A stretch of DNA of 7,419 nt from Fusobacteriaceae bacterium (GTDB lineage Bacteria; Fusobacteriota; Fusobacteriia; Fusobacteriales; Fusobacteriaceae). Each line of letters opens with the position of its first letter. Positions within the stretch are counted from its first letter, which is position 1. The notes beneath the pieces are model-generated. The model worked only from the letters and a program-made list of their open reading frames with translations. It did not search any database and was not told the origin of the DNA. The position numbers and the translations under genes were made by a program. Location: positions 1 to 7,419 of the forward strand of contig DAOUPY010000070.1 of the NCBI GenBank assembly GCA_030625925.1. Reading direction: 5' to 3'. Of the stretch, positions 1 through 5,911 are shown piece after piece.

Positions 1-601
1 GGTTCCTCCTATTGGTAGAATTTTTAAACAATCCTCCAATACCGCCAGTAGCCAGGACCACCTTCTCCCCCCAAATTCTCAAAATTTTATTGTCATTATC
101 ATGCCCCAGGACTCCGCAAGATTTCCCATGAGAAACCATTAGATCCAGGATCTCCACCTCTGAAAACATTTCTATGTTCGTCCTCTTTTTCATTTCCTCT
201 ATCAGGGTCAAAAAGATATATTTCCCAGTTTGATCATTGGAATAAAGAATTCTTCTCTTAGAATGAGCAGCTTCCCTGGTATATAACAGGTTGCCGTTAT
301 CATCTCTGTTAAATGGAACTCCCATGGATACCAATTCTTTTATATTTTTATCTGCTTCGTCAGCTACCAACCTCACCGTTTCTAAGTTGTTTTCATTCCC
401 TCCAGCATAGAGAGTATCCTCAATAAAAGACTCTCTGTCCTCTAGACCTCTGACTGTAGTTATCCCGCCCTGGGCCAAGTATGTATTACAGCTCTCTGCT
501 TTATCATTGGTAATTATAGCTACCTTTAAATCACTGCTTATGTTAAGTGCTGTATAGATGCCTGCTATCCCGCTTCCACAGATTATCACATCGTAATTCA
601 T
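1..601 (-). CDS. nadB: L-aspartate oxidase, N-terminal 200 codons (runs off window)
   Basis: NadB is an FAD flavoprotein that oxidises L-aspartate to iminoaspartate, the first step of de novo NAD synthesis; in anaerobes fumarate can serve as electron acceptor. I translated the minus strand from the ATG at 601 and found no stop to base 1. The N-terminus MNYDVIICGSGIAG holds the dinucleotide-binding GxGxxG at residues 9-14. AQGGI at 43-47 is the FAD-contact motif of the succinate dehydrogenase/aspartate oxidase superfamily. TREAAHSKRRILYSNDQTG, about 108-126, matches the substrate-binding region (E. coli has EGGHSHRRILHAADATG). A second FAD motif, LATGGIGG, lies near residue 185. The rest of the FAD domain and the C-terminal helical domain lie outside the window. 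The start is two bases after the nadA stop, with GGGGGA at 607-612 as ribosome site, so the genes are surely co-transcribed. No frameshift is seen. The AQGGI and EAAHS motifs favour NadB over fumarate reductase. Confidence 0.95.
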   Translation of the reverse strand, partial: MNYDVIICGSGIAGIYTALNISSDLKVAIITNDKAESCNTYLAQGGITTVRGLEDRESFIEDTLYAGGNENNLETVRLVADEADKNIKELVSMGVPFNRDDNGNLLYTREAAHSKRRILYSNDQTGKYIFLTLIEEMKKRTNIEMFSEVEILDLMVSHGKSCGVLGHDNDNKILRIWGEKVVLATGGIGGLFKNSTNRRN

Positions 602-603
602 AT

Positions 604-1506
604 CTATCCCCCTGCATATTTATGCATATTTAGGAGGGAAACCTTCGCTTTTCTTATGAGCTCTCCATCCATCACTATTTCACATTTTTCATCTTCTAAA
701 GCATCTATTATCGACTCTACAAATACTCTCTTCATAGGCGAACAGATCATATGTGGGAAATAAAAACTCTTCTCCGGGCTGTCTTTTTTTAGCTGGTGGT
801 GGATCCCTCTTTCTGTCACCACAATAAATTCTTTATTGGGAGAAGTTTTGGCATAGTTTAATATTCCAGCTGTACTTCCCACATAGGTAGAGATATCTCT
901 TATATCTTTTTGGCACTCTGGATGAGCTAAAATTTCTATCTCTCCGTGGTCCTCTGTCAATTTTTTTATATTTTCTAAAGTCACCTTATGATGTACATTA
1001 CACTGACCATCAAATGGGATGATTTTTTTATCTGTCTGCTCTGCTACATATGAAGCCAAATTTTGATCTGGTACAAATATTATCTCGTCAGCATCTATAT
1101 TTTCAACAATTTTTAGAGCAGAGGAAGAGGTACAACAAGCATCTGACACTGCCTTTACCTCACTGGATGAGTTTATATAGGTTATCACTTTGGCGTTTGG
1201 ATGATTTTTTTTCATCTCCAATACCAATCCAGGGGTAGCTTGATGCTCCATACAGCAAGTAGCATCTCCATGAACCGGAAACAATACTTTCTTTTCAGGA
1301 GAAAGTATCTTAGCACTTTCAGCCATGAATTTTACACCACAGTATACGATTATATCAGCATCACTGTCTCTTCCCACCTCGCTCAGATAATAAGAATCTC
1401 CTACATAGTCAGCTAGATCCTGTACATCTGCATTTTGATAGTAATGTGCAAGAATTATTGCATTTTTCTCTTGTTTTAATTTTTTTAACTTCTCCAATTG
1501 ATTCAT
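604..1506 (-). CDS. nadA: Quinolinate synthase A, [4Fe-4S] enzyme
   Basis: NadA condenses iminoaspartate with dihydroxyacetone phosphate to quinolinate in the cytoplasm. From the ATG at 1506 it is 300 residues, close to Thermotoga maritima NadA (298). The start MNQLEKLKKLKQEKNAIILA aligns with the family N-terminus. The three cluster cysteines are recognisable: Cys84 in DATCCME, Cys169 in DGQCNVHH and Cys255 in HMICSPM, equivalent to T. maritima 81, 168 and 254. Other landmarks are LAHYYQ, GDSYYLS, NSSSEVKAVSDACCTSS, HPEC and YVGSTAGI. The frame stays open to ATGs at 1518 and 1545, but 1506 is preferred: GGGGGA at 1511-1516 precedes it, 1518 has only an A-run upstream, and 1545 coincides with the predicted transcription start. 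Two cysteine doublets (ATCC, DACC) occur; only the first Cys of ATCC is the expected ligand. It is the first gene of an operon with nadB, and nadC may follow outside the window. Confidence 0.97.
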   Translation of the reverse strand: MNQLEKLKKLKQEKNAIILAHYYQNADVQDLADYVGDSYYLSEVGRDSDADIIVYCGVKFMAESAKILSPEKKVLFPVHGDATCCMEHQATPGLVLEMKKNHPNAKVITYINSSSEVKAVSDACCTSSSALKIVENIDADEIIFVPDQNLASYVAEQTDKKIIPFDGQCNVHHKVTLENIKKLTEDHGEIEILAHPECQKDIRDISTYVGSTAGILNYAKTSPNKEFIVVTERGIHHQLKKDSPEKSFYFPHMICSPMKRVFVESIIDALEDEKCEIVMDGELIRKAKVSLLNMHKYAGG

Positions 1507-1550
1507 AGCGTCCCCCATTTTTTTTAGTTTAAAATGTCTATACAATTTAA

Positions 1551-1579
1551 AGTTTAATACCTTTCCTTAATAATTTCAA
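1551..1579 (-). promoter_or_regulatory. Predicted sigma-70-type promoter of nadA-nadB
   Basis: On the minus strand TTGAAA (1574-1579; 5 of 6 consensus bases) is followed by a 17-base spacer and TAAACT (1551-1556; 4 of 6). The predicted start is near 1544, giving a leader of about 38 nt before the nadA ATG at 1506. The region is AT-rich, so this is the best match found by eye and is not proof. It lies downstream of the terminator at 1717-1750, as expected for an independent nad operon. Confidence 0.6.
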
Positions 1580-1599
1580 GGGGTAAAAGACAATTAAAA

Positions 1600-1703
1600 A
1601 CGTAAGTTATTTTTTTCTCAAGTCCTTGTAGAAGATAATAACCACTTTTTCTTCGGAGTAAAGAGCTACAAACTACATTAGTGAAAAAATTAACTTTTAC
1701 GTC
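1600..1703 (+). other. Nested imperfect inverted repeat; candidate structured RNA or small non-coding element
   Basis: Three nested helices fill most of the gap between the transporter terminator and the nadA promoter. The outer helix pairs 1600-1605 with 1697-1702, 1606-1609 with 1691-1694, and 1611-1617 with 1683-1689, leaving a two-base bulge (1695-1696) and one T:T mismatch. The middle helix pairs TTGTAG (1626-1631) with CTACAA (1666-1671). The innermost pairs CTTTTTC (1645-1651) with GGAGTAAAG (1655-1663 region), closed by a C-TTCG-G loop, with one bulged T (1659) and one G:T pair (1649:1658). On the plus strand this reads as a UUCG tetraloop with G:U wobble; on the minus strand the wobble becomes A:C, so plus is favoured. 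No open frame or known riboswitch consensus was recognised. It may instead be a small palindromic repeat in DNA. Confidence 0.35.
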
Positions 1704-1716
1704 CTTTTATTTTAAT

Positions 1717-1750
1717 AAAAAAATTCCCAGTTATTTTTATAACTGGGAAT
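1717..1750 (-). terminator. Intrinsic terminator of the ABC importer operon
   Basis: A perfect 12-bp stem (1723-1734 with 1739-1750) with a four-base loop is followed on the minus strand by an uninterrupted T-run (1717-1722). It starts 15 bases after the stop of the small membrane protein gene. On the plus strand the stem is followed by AATTTTTATTTC, so it could also stop transcription in that direction, including any plus-strand RNA from 1600 onward. Confidence 0.92.
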
Positions 1751-1765
1751 AATTTTTATTTCTTT

Positions 1766-2125
1766 TTACTTTTTTAAGTCTTCAATTTTCAGCCAAGAAT
1801 CACTTTCTATCATAGCTGCATTTATCATTATTTTCTTACCCATCTTTGTTTTAAATTCCTTAACTATCTTTTTTTCCACTCCATCTGCATCTTTAAACCT
1901 AACCTCTATAGTATGGTTAACACCCTTTATATATTCTCTTTTTTTCTTCTTTTTCTTTATCTCAACTTCTTCTTTACCATCCAATATATAATAAGCATTT
2001 TTAGGAGTATATTTTTCTCCTTTATTTTCTATGAATACTGCATGTTCCTTTCCACTTATAAATAAAAATATACCCAAAAGGATCATAGCCAAAATAACCC
2101 CTATTCTTGCAGCAATAATTTTCAT
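1766..2125 (-). CDS. Small single-pass membrane protein at the end of the ABC importer operon, function unknown
   Basis: This 119-residue protein has one hydrophobic segment (about residues 8-24, ARIGVILAMILLGIFLFI) and a polar, lysine-rich remainder that is probably outside the inner membrane. It has no cysteine, so it is not a lipoprotein. A lysine run (57-62) ending in Arg63 sits in the middle and is encoded by a purine tract with seven consecutive A (complement of 1939-1945). The remainder looks beta-rich (AYYILDG, HTIEVRFKD, KKIVKEF). The ATG shares one base with the stop of the preceding permease (TAATG), and its GGAGGTGA ribosome site lies inside that gene, so translation is coupled. 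It may belong to a domain-of-unknown-function family found next to such importers in fusobacteria and clostridia (I recall DUF6672, uncertain). Its position suggests an accessory or assembly subunit; that is inference. Confidence 0.85.
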   Translation of the reverse strand: MKIIAARIGVILAMILLGIFLFISGKEHAVFIENKGEKYTPKNAYYILDGKEEVEIKKKKKKREYIKGVNHTIEVRFKDADGVEKKIVKEFKTKMGKKIMINAAMIESDSWLKIEDLKK

Positions 2126-3228
2126 TATTCCTCACCTCCAGAAAGCTGTATCTCCATCATCTTCTTTCTTTCAGCTTTATTCTCCTGTTCCCTTCTCCAC
2201 TGGTGCAGTACCAGAGCCAAGGCTATTACTCCGTAGGAGATAAACACTCTAAAAAACTCTCCTATTTGAGCCGAGCCGACCAATTCTTTTCCTGCCCTTG
2301 GCGATATCACAAACATCAGATGAAATAATATTATTCCACCTAAGGCGTTTGGTATACTGGCTTTTGCAGCTGTTGCCCCACCTATTAGGATCGCTGCGAT
2401 AGAGAACATCCCTATCTGCTCATGACTGTTATAAGTATTCATAGTTCCTATATTTTGTAAAAATATTATCTGCCCAATAGAAGCTAATACAGTAGATATT
2501 ACAATAGATAAGATCCTGGTTTTTTCTACCGCTATTCCTGCTGATTTTGCTATTTCCATATCCTGACCAATAGCTCTCATGTCCTGACCTAATTTAGTTT
2601 TTCTAAACCATACTATAAAGAAACACAGAGCTCCAATTATTAATATAGTCAGAAGAGGTATTGTGAATTCCCCTACCTTTACAACCATAGATCGATCCAA
2701 TACCTGACGGATATTTTTTAAATCGATGGCATTTCTAATCCCATATCCACGACTCAATATTATTTTTTTATTTGTCATGGGGATGATATTTCCCATTCCA
2801 TATAAAACTATCAGCTGGTAGACACCATTTATAAAAAATCCCATGATTATAGAAGTTATCATCTCTCTACCCTTGGCTCTATTTAATATGTATCCGCCTA
2901 TTATCCCCAATAGGATAGCAATTGGTAATGAGATCAAAACTGCCAATGCAATCCCTTCCATCCCTGCTATCCTCCAATCGGTAATAAAGATGAGCCCCAA
3001 TTGACCAGCCATAGCTCCTAAAACTATTCCAAAATTCAGACCCATTCCTGCAACTACCGGTATGATAAGAGACAGCACTAAAAACGAGTTTCTAGAAAGT
3101 CTAGATATCATCTCTTGAACCAGATATCCCCCTGACAGGCCAGACATGGGAATAGCCAAGACAATCATTATTAGGATTACTATCGGTACTATGTTATTTA
3201 TAAGAAATTTTTTACCTTTATTTTCCAT
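2125..3228 (-). CDS. ABC importer inner-membrane permease 2 (BPD_transp_2 family)
   Basis: The 367-residue protein has about nine to ten hydrophobic segments (for example 11-30, 47-60, 92-113, 124-143, 189-207, 240-258, 272-288, 294-310 and 325-341), as in the permeases of sugar, nucleoside and branched-chain amino-acid importers. GMGLNFGIVLG (61-71) and SIAAILIGGATAAKA (276-290) are family landmarks. The cytoplasmic stretch about 210-247 (KLGQDMRAIGQDMEIAKSAG) corresponds to the coupling loop that contacts the ATPase. It is clearly paralogous to the neighbouring permease, which has GTGLNFGLPLG and AAILIGGASVNKA at the same places, so the two probably form a heterodimeric pore. The C-terminus is charged (EQENKAERKKMME). 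Its ATG lies inside the end of the previous gene (11-base overlap), with a GGGGG ribosome site at 3237-3241. The substrate is not deducible. Confidence 0.93.
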   Translation of the reverse strand: MENKGKKFLINNIVPIVILIMIVLAIPMSGLSGGYLVQEMISRLSRNSFLVLSLIIPVVAGMGLNFGIVLGAMAGQLGLIFITDWRIAGMEGIALAVLISLPIAILLGIIGGYILNRAKGREMITSIIMGFFINGVYQLIVLYGMGNIIPMTNKKIILSRGYGIRNAIDLKNIRQVLDRSMVVKVGEFTIPLLTILIIGALCFFIVWFRKTKLGQDMRAIGQDMEIAKSAGIAVEKTRILSIVISTVLASIGQIIFLQNIGTMNTYNSHEQIGMFSIAAILIGGATAAKASIPNALGGIILFHLMFVISPRAGKELVGSAQIGEFFRVFISYGVIALALVLHQWRREQENKAERKKMMEIQLSGGEE

Positions 3229-4255
3229 TCTTTTTACCCCCTTTCCTAGTCAAAGCATAGAGGATCATTCCATTTGAAATTATTATCCTCAAGGTTTCTG
3301 ACATATCTGTTTTGACCAAGTTATTTATTACCGAAGGTGTCATTGTAAGAATTCCTTGGAATAAAAAAGTTCCTATCATTACATTTACTACAGTTGCTTT
3401 ATTTACAGAAGCTCCCCCTATAAGGATCGCTGCAATCGCTGGAAATGCCATATAAAACGGTGCTAAGTACAGCTGGATAAATCCAAAACTTTGCTGATAC
3501 ACTATTATTCCTATTGCAGCTAACATAGTAGACATTATTACCGATTTAGTTCTTACTTTATCTATATTTACTCCTGTTGCTAAAGCAAATTTTGGATTAG
3601 CTCCTACGGCTTTCATTGCCAAACCTGACTTGGTTTTGAAAAATCCCCACATCAAAAATGCTAAAAAACCGAAGAAGATTATCTCACCAAAAGGGATCTT
3701 GTCTGCCATTGGAAAGATTTTATTCAATGCTCCCTGCCAATAATTTTCTATACTGATTGTTGTACGAAGACCAGAACCTCCGTATGCCCAGATCATATCC
3801 TGACTTTTAAAGGGCAATATAAGCCACATAATACACATGATTGCAACTGAGGAGAATCCCACATAGGTAGCGATCATCATCTCTCCACCCTTTACCCTGT
3901 TTAGTATCTGCGAATATCCCCATCCAAATATAATCGCAAATGGAATTGCCATTACGATAGCACCCCAAAATCCAAAGACTCCAGTAAGACCCATCTCTAC
4001 ACTTATTACTGCTCCTATCAATCCGGCTTCTACCCCTAAAGGCAGTCCAAAGTTTAACCCTGTTCCCGAATATATCATAGGCATAAGAGATAATACCAAG
4101 ATAGCGTTCATTCCAAATCTTATCAATGTATCACTTATAGACGTCCCCAGATTTAAACCTACAAATGGAGCCGCCACATACATACTCAAAAGAAATAGTG
4201 CTATTATTACCCTTGGCCATCCCATAGTTTCAATATAACTTTTAATTTTTTCCAT
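3218..4255 (-). CDS. ABC importer inner-membrane permease 1 (BPD_transp_2 family)
   Basis: The 345-residue polytopic protein has roughly nine to ten membrane segments (about 15-33, 46-63, 68-86, 94-113, 126-147, 190-206, 238-258, 268-282, 288-306, 323-337). GTGLNFGLPLG (64-74), the coupling-loop region 207-242 (SGLAMKAVGANPKFALATGV) and AAILIGGASVNKAT (275-288) place it in the BPD_transp_2 family used with fused sugar-type ATPases. It begins 14 bases before the end of the ATPase gene, with GGAGGA at 4260-4265 as ribosome site, indicating translational coupling and equal stoichiometry. It partners with the paralogous permease downstream. The basic C-terminus (RKGGKKNGK) is encoded in the overlap with that gene. 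I see no truncation. Confidence 0.93.
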   Translation of the reverse strand: MEKIKSYIETMGWPRVIIALFLLSMYVAAPFVGLNLGTSISDTLIRFGMNAILVLSLMPMIYSGTGLNFGLPLGVEAGLIGAVISVEMGLTGVFGFWGAIVMAIPFAIIFGWGYSQILNRVKGGEMMIATYVGFSSVAIMCIMWLILPFKSQDMIWAYGGSGLRTTISIENYWQGALNKIFPMADKIPFGEIIFFGFLAFLMWGFFKTKSGLAMKAVGANPKFALATGVNIDKVRTKSVIMSTMLAAIGIIVYQQSFGFIQLYLAPFYMAFPAIAAILIGGASVNKATVVNVMIGTFLFQGILTMTPSVINNLVKTDMSETLRIIISNGMILYALTRKGGKKNGK

Positions 4256-5834
4256 CAGTTCCTCCTATCCCTACCATCAATTCCCCAAATTTAATTATAT
4301 CTGCTTCTGGAGGCAGTATTCCAGCTACCTTACCCTCTGTTATTATAGCTATCCTATCACTGATCCCCCTCAATTCCTCAAGCTCTGAAGAAGTTATAAT
4401 TATCGTAGTACCATATTTTTCATTGTATTCACGCAGAGTTTCCAAAACTAATTTTTTTGCTCCTACATCTATCCCCCTGGTCGGCTCTGAAACCATCAAC
4501 AACTCGGGTTTCATGGTAAAAGCCTTGGCCAGGCAGACTTTTTGCTGATTTCCCCCACTGAGTTCCCCGGCCGTCTGCTTAGAACTCAGGCACCTGATCT
4601 CTAATTTCTTTATATATTCCAATGCGTTTTTTTCTACATTTTTTTCATCGACCCATTCTACCAATCCACCGAGATATTTTTTGATGAATTGATCCTTGAT
4701 TTGGATTGCAGAGTAAGCTATATTATCTTCAATAGTTCCATCTAGGAGTAACCCCACTCCCTTTCTGTCTTCCGATACCAGGAAAATACCTTTTTCCAAG
4801 GGTAGTTTAGGCTGATTCAACCCCAAGTTTTCTCCTCTAAAAGTTAGTTTTCCCCCAGTCGTGTATAGCCCCATGATTCCATTAGCTATCCCCAGTTTTC
4901 CCTGCCCTGCCATTCCACCAATTCCCAAGATCTCACCTTTATATACTTTCAGGTCTAATTTTTTTACTGTTTCTCCAGGCATATCCACCCAAAATTCATC
5001 TAATCCCAAGAGAACTTCCTTGTTTTCAGCTGGTTTTTTCACTGTTTCTGATTCACTTAAACTCCTGCCGATCATCCATTCTGTTATCTCATGGGAGCTG
5101 GTTTTCTTTGTTTCAACTTCTTTTATCAAGACTCCATCCCGAAGCACTACTACCTTATCACTTATCTCCATGATCTCATTCAATCTATGGGTGATGAATA
5201 CTATTGAGATTCCTTCATTGGCCAATCGTTTCATCGTTTGCAGCAAGATCTCTGCTTCTGATTCTGTAAGCACTGCTGTAGGTTCATCCAGTACCAACAG
5301 CTTGGTATTCTCCCTCTCTATCTCACGGGCTATCTCTGTAAATTGTTTATGTGCCACCGGCATCTCTTTTATTATAGTTTTTGGATCCATCTTTACACCC
5401 AGATGTCCCACTGCTATCCCTGCCCTGGCTTCCATCTCCAAACTGTCCAACTGCTTTATCCTGTCACCAAATAAGACCTCTAAAAAACTATTTTTAGTCG
5501 ATTCCCTATTAAGAACTATATTTTCAGTAGCTTCAAATCCAGGTATTAGGGAAAACTCTTGGTGCACCATTCCTATTCCTGCCTCTAAAGCATCAAATGG
5601 AGATTTAAAATCTATCTCCTTTCCTTCAAATTTTATACTTCCGCCATACCCGCCTGTTTCACGAATTACAGGCATCCCAAATATAGTTTTCATTAGAGTC
5701 GACTTCCCTGCACCATTTTCTCCTACTAAGCCTATTATCTCACCCTTGTTTATACTTATGTTTATATCTTTCAATACCTGGTTTTCACCAAATGATTTGG
5801 ATAAATTTTCTATTTTTAAAAGTAATTCACTCAC
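4242..5834 (-). CDS. ABC importer fused double-ATPase subunit (RbsA/MglA/BMP-type)
   Basis: The 530-residue cytoplasmic protein energises import and has two nucleotide-binding domains in tandem. Domain 1 has Walker A GENGAGKST (38-46, Lys44), Q-loop Gln92, a degenerate signature MPVAHKQ (158-164), Walker B LLVLDEPT (Asp183, Glu184) and His216. Domain 2 has a degenerate Walker A (GMAGQGKLG, 307-315, no GKS/T), a SEDRKG motif (354-359), an intact LSGGNQQ signature (425-431), a Walker B in which Asp of DEPT is Ser449 (VSEPTRGIDVGA), and Ser in place of the switch His (ITSSELEEL). This is the usual division for the sugar/nucleoside class: one complete ATP site made from Walker A of domain 1 and the signature of domain 2. 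The GTG at 5834 is the start, because TGA is the preceding in-frame codon and the ATG at 5838 is in another frame. It overlaps the next gene by 14 bases. Confidence 0.96.
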   Translation of the reverse strand: MSELLLKIENLSKSFGENQVLKDINISINKGEIIGLVGENGAGKSTLMKTIFGMPVIRETGGYGGSIKFEGKEIDFKSPFDALEAGIGMVHQEFSLIPGFEATENIVLNRESTKNSFLEVLFGDRIKQLDSLEMEARAGIAVGHLGVKMDPKTIIKEMPVAHKQFTEIAREIERENTKLLVLDEPTAVLTESEAEILLQTMKRLANEGISIVFITHRLNEIMEISDKVVVLRDGVLIKEVETKKTSSHEITEWMIGRSLSESETVKKPAENKEVLLGLDEFWVDMPGETVKKLDLKVYKGEILGIGGMAGQGKLGIANGIMGLYTTGGKLTFRGENLGLNQPKLPLEKGIFLVSEDRKGVGLLLDGTIEDNIAYSAIQIKDQFIKKYLGGLVEWVDEKNVEKNALEYIKKLEIRCLSSKQTAGELSGGNQQKVCLAKAFTMKPELLMVSEPTRGIDVGAKKLVLETLREYNEKYGTTIIITSSELEELRGISDRIAIITEGKVAGILPPEADIIKFGELMVGIGGTDGKN

Positions 5835-5841
5835 TCATTGT

Positions 5842-5847
5842 CCTCCT
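5842..5847 (-). promoter_or_regulatory. Ribosome-binding site that fixes the GTG start of the ATPase
   Basis: AGGAGG on the minus strand is followed by seven bases and then GTG at 5834. The ATG four bases earlier (5838) is out of frame and meets TGA after ATG AGT GAG. In the ATPase frame the codon before GTG is TGA, so no longer start is possible. Confidence 0.85.
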
Positions 5848-5866
5848 TTTTTTCCGATTTAATGAT

Positions 5867-5890
5867 AAAAAAGGGGCTTTCGCCCCCCTC
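5867..5890 (-). terminator. Intrinsic terminator/attenuator between binding-protein and ATPase genes
   Basis: On the minus strand a GC-rich stem GGGGC/GCCCC, extendable by G:T and A:T pairs to about eight, is capped by a GAAA tetraloop (5878-5881) and followed by six T (5867-5872). It starts 21 bases after the binding-protein stop and ends about 30 bases before the ATPase start. No convincing promoter lies between it and the ATPase gene, so the rest of the operon probably depends on read-through, giving more binding protein than membrane complex. Confidence 0.88.
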
Positions 5891-5911
5891 ATCTTATCTT
5901 TGTTAGGTTTA

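Noticed and set aside
1050..1416. Two short plus-strand open frames opposite nadA
   Set aside because: They are shadows of the nadA frame with no ribosome site or recognisable product.
1518..1545. Longer nadA product starting at 1545 or 1518
   Set aside because: Neither ATG has a ribosome site, 1545 coincides with the predicted transcription start, and the start at 1506 gives the usual family length and N-terminus.
1507..1716. Riboswitch (for example an NAD-sensing type) upstream of nadA
   Set aside because: The predicted nadA leader is only about 38 nt, and the nested hairpin lies upstream of the promoter with no consensus I recognise.
2031..2243. A 70-codon plus-strand open frame across the end of permease 2 and the start of the small protein gene
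   Set aside because: It overlaps two supported minus-strand genes and has no motif or initiation signal.
4861..5862. A 333-codon open frame on the plus strand
   Set aside because: It is wholly antisense to the ATPase gene and rich in Ser, Pro and Ile from reversed codon bias. It shows no recognisable motif, and the opposite strand encodes a clear ABC ATPase.
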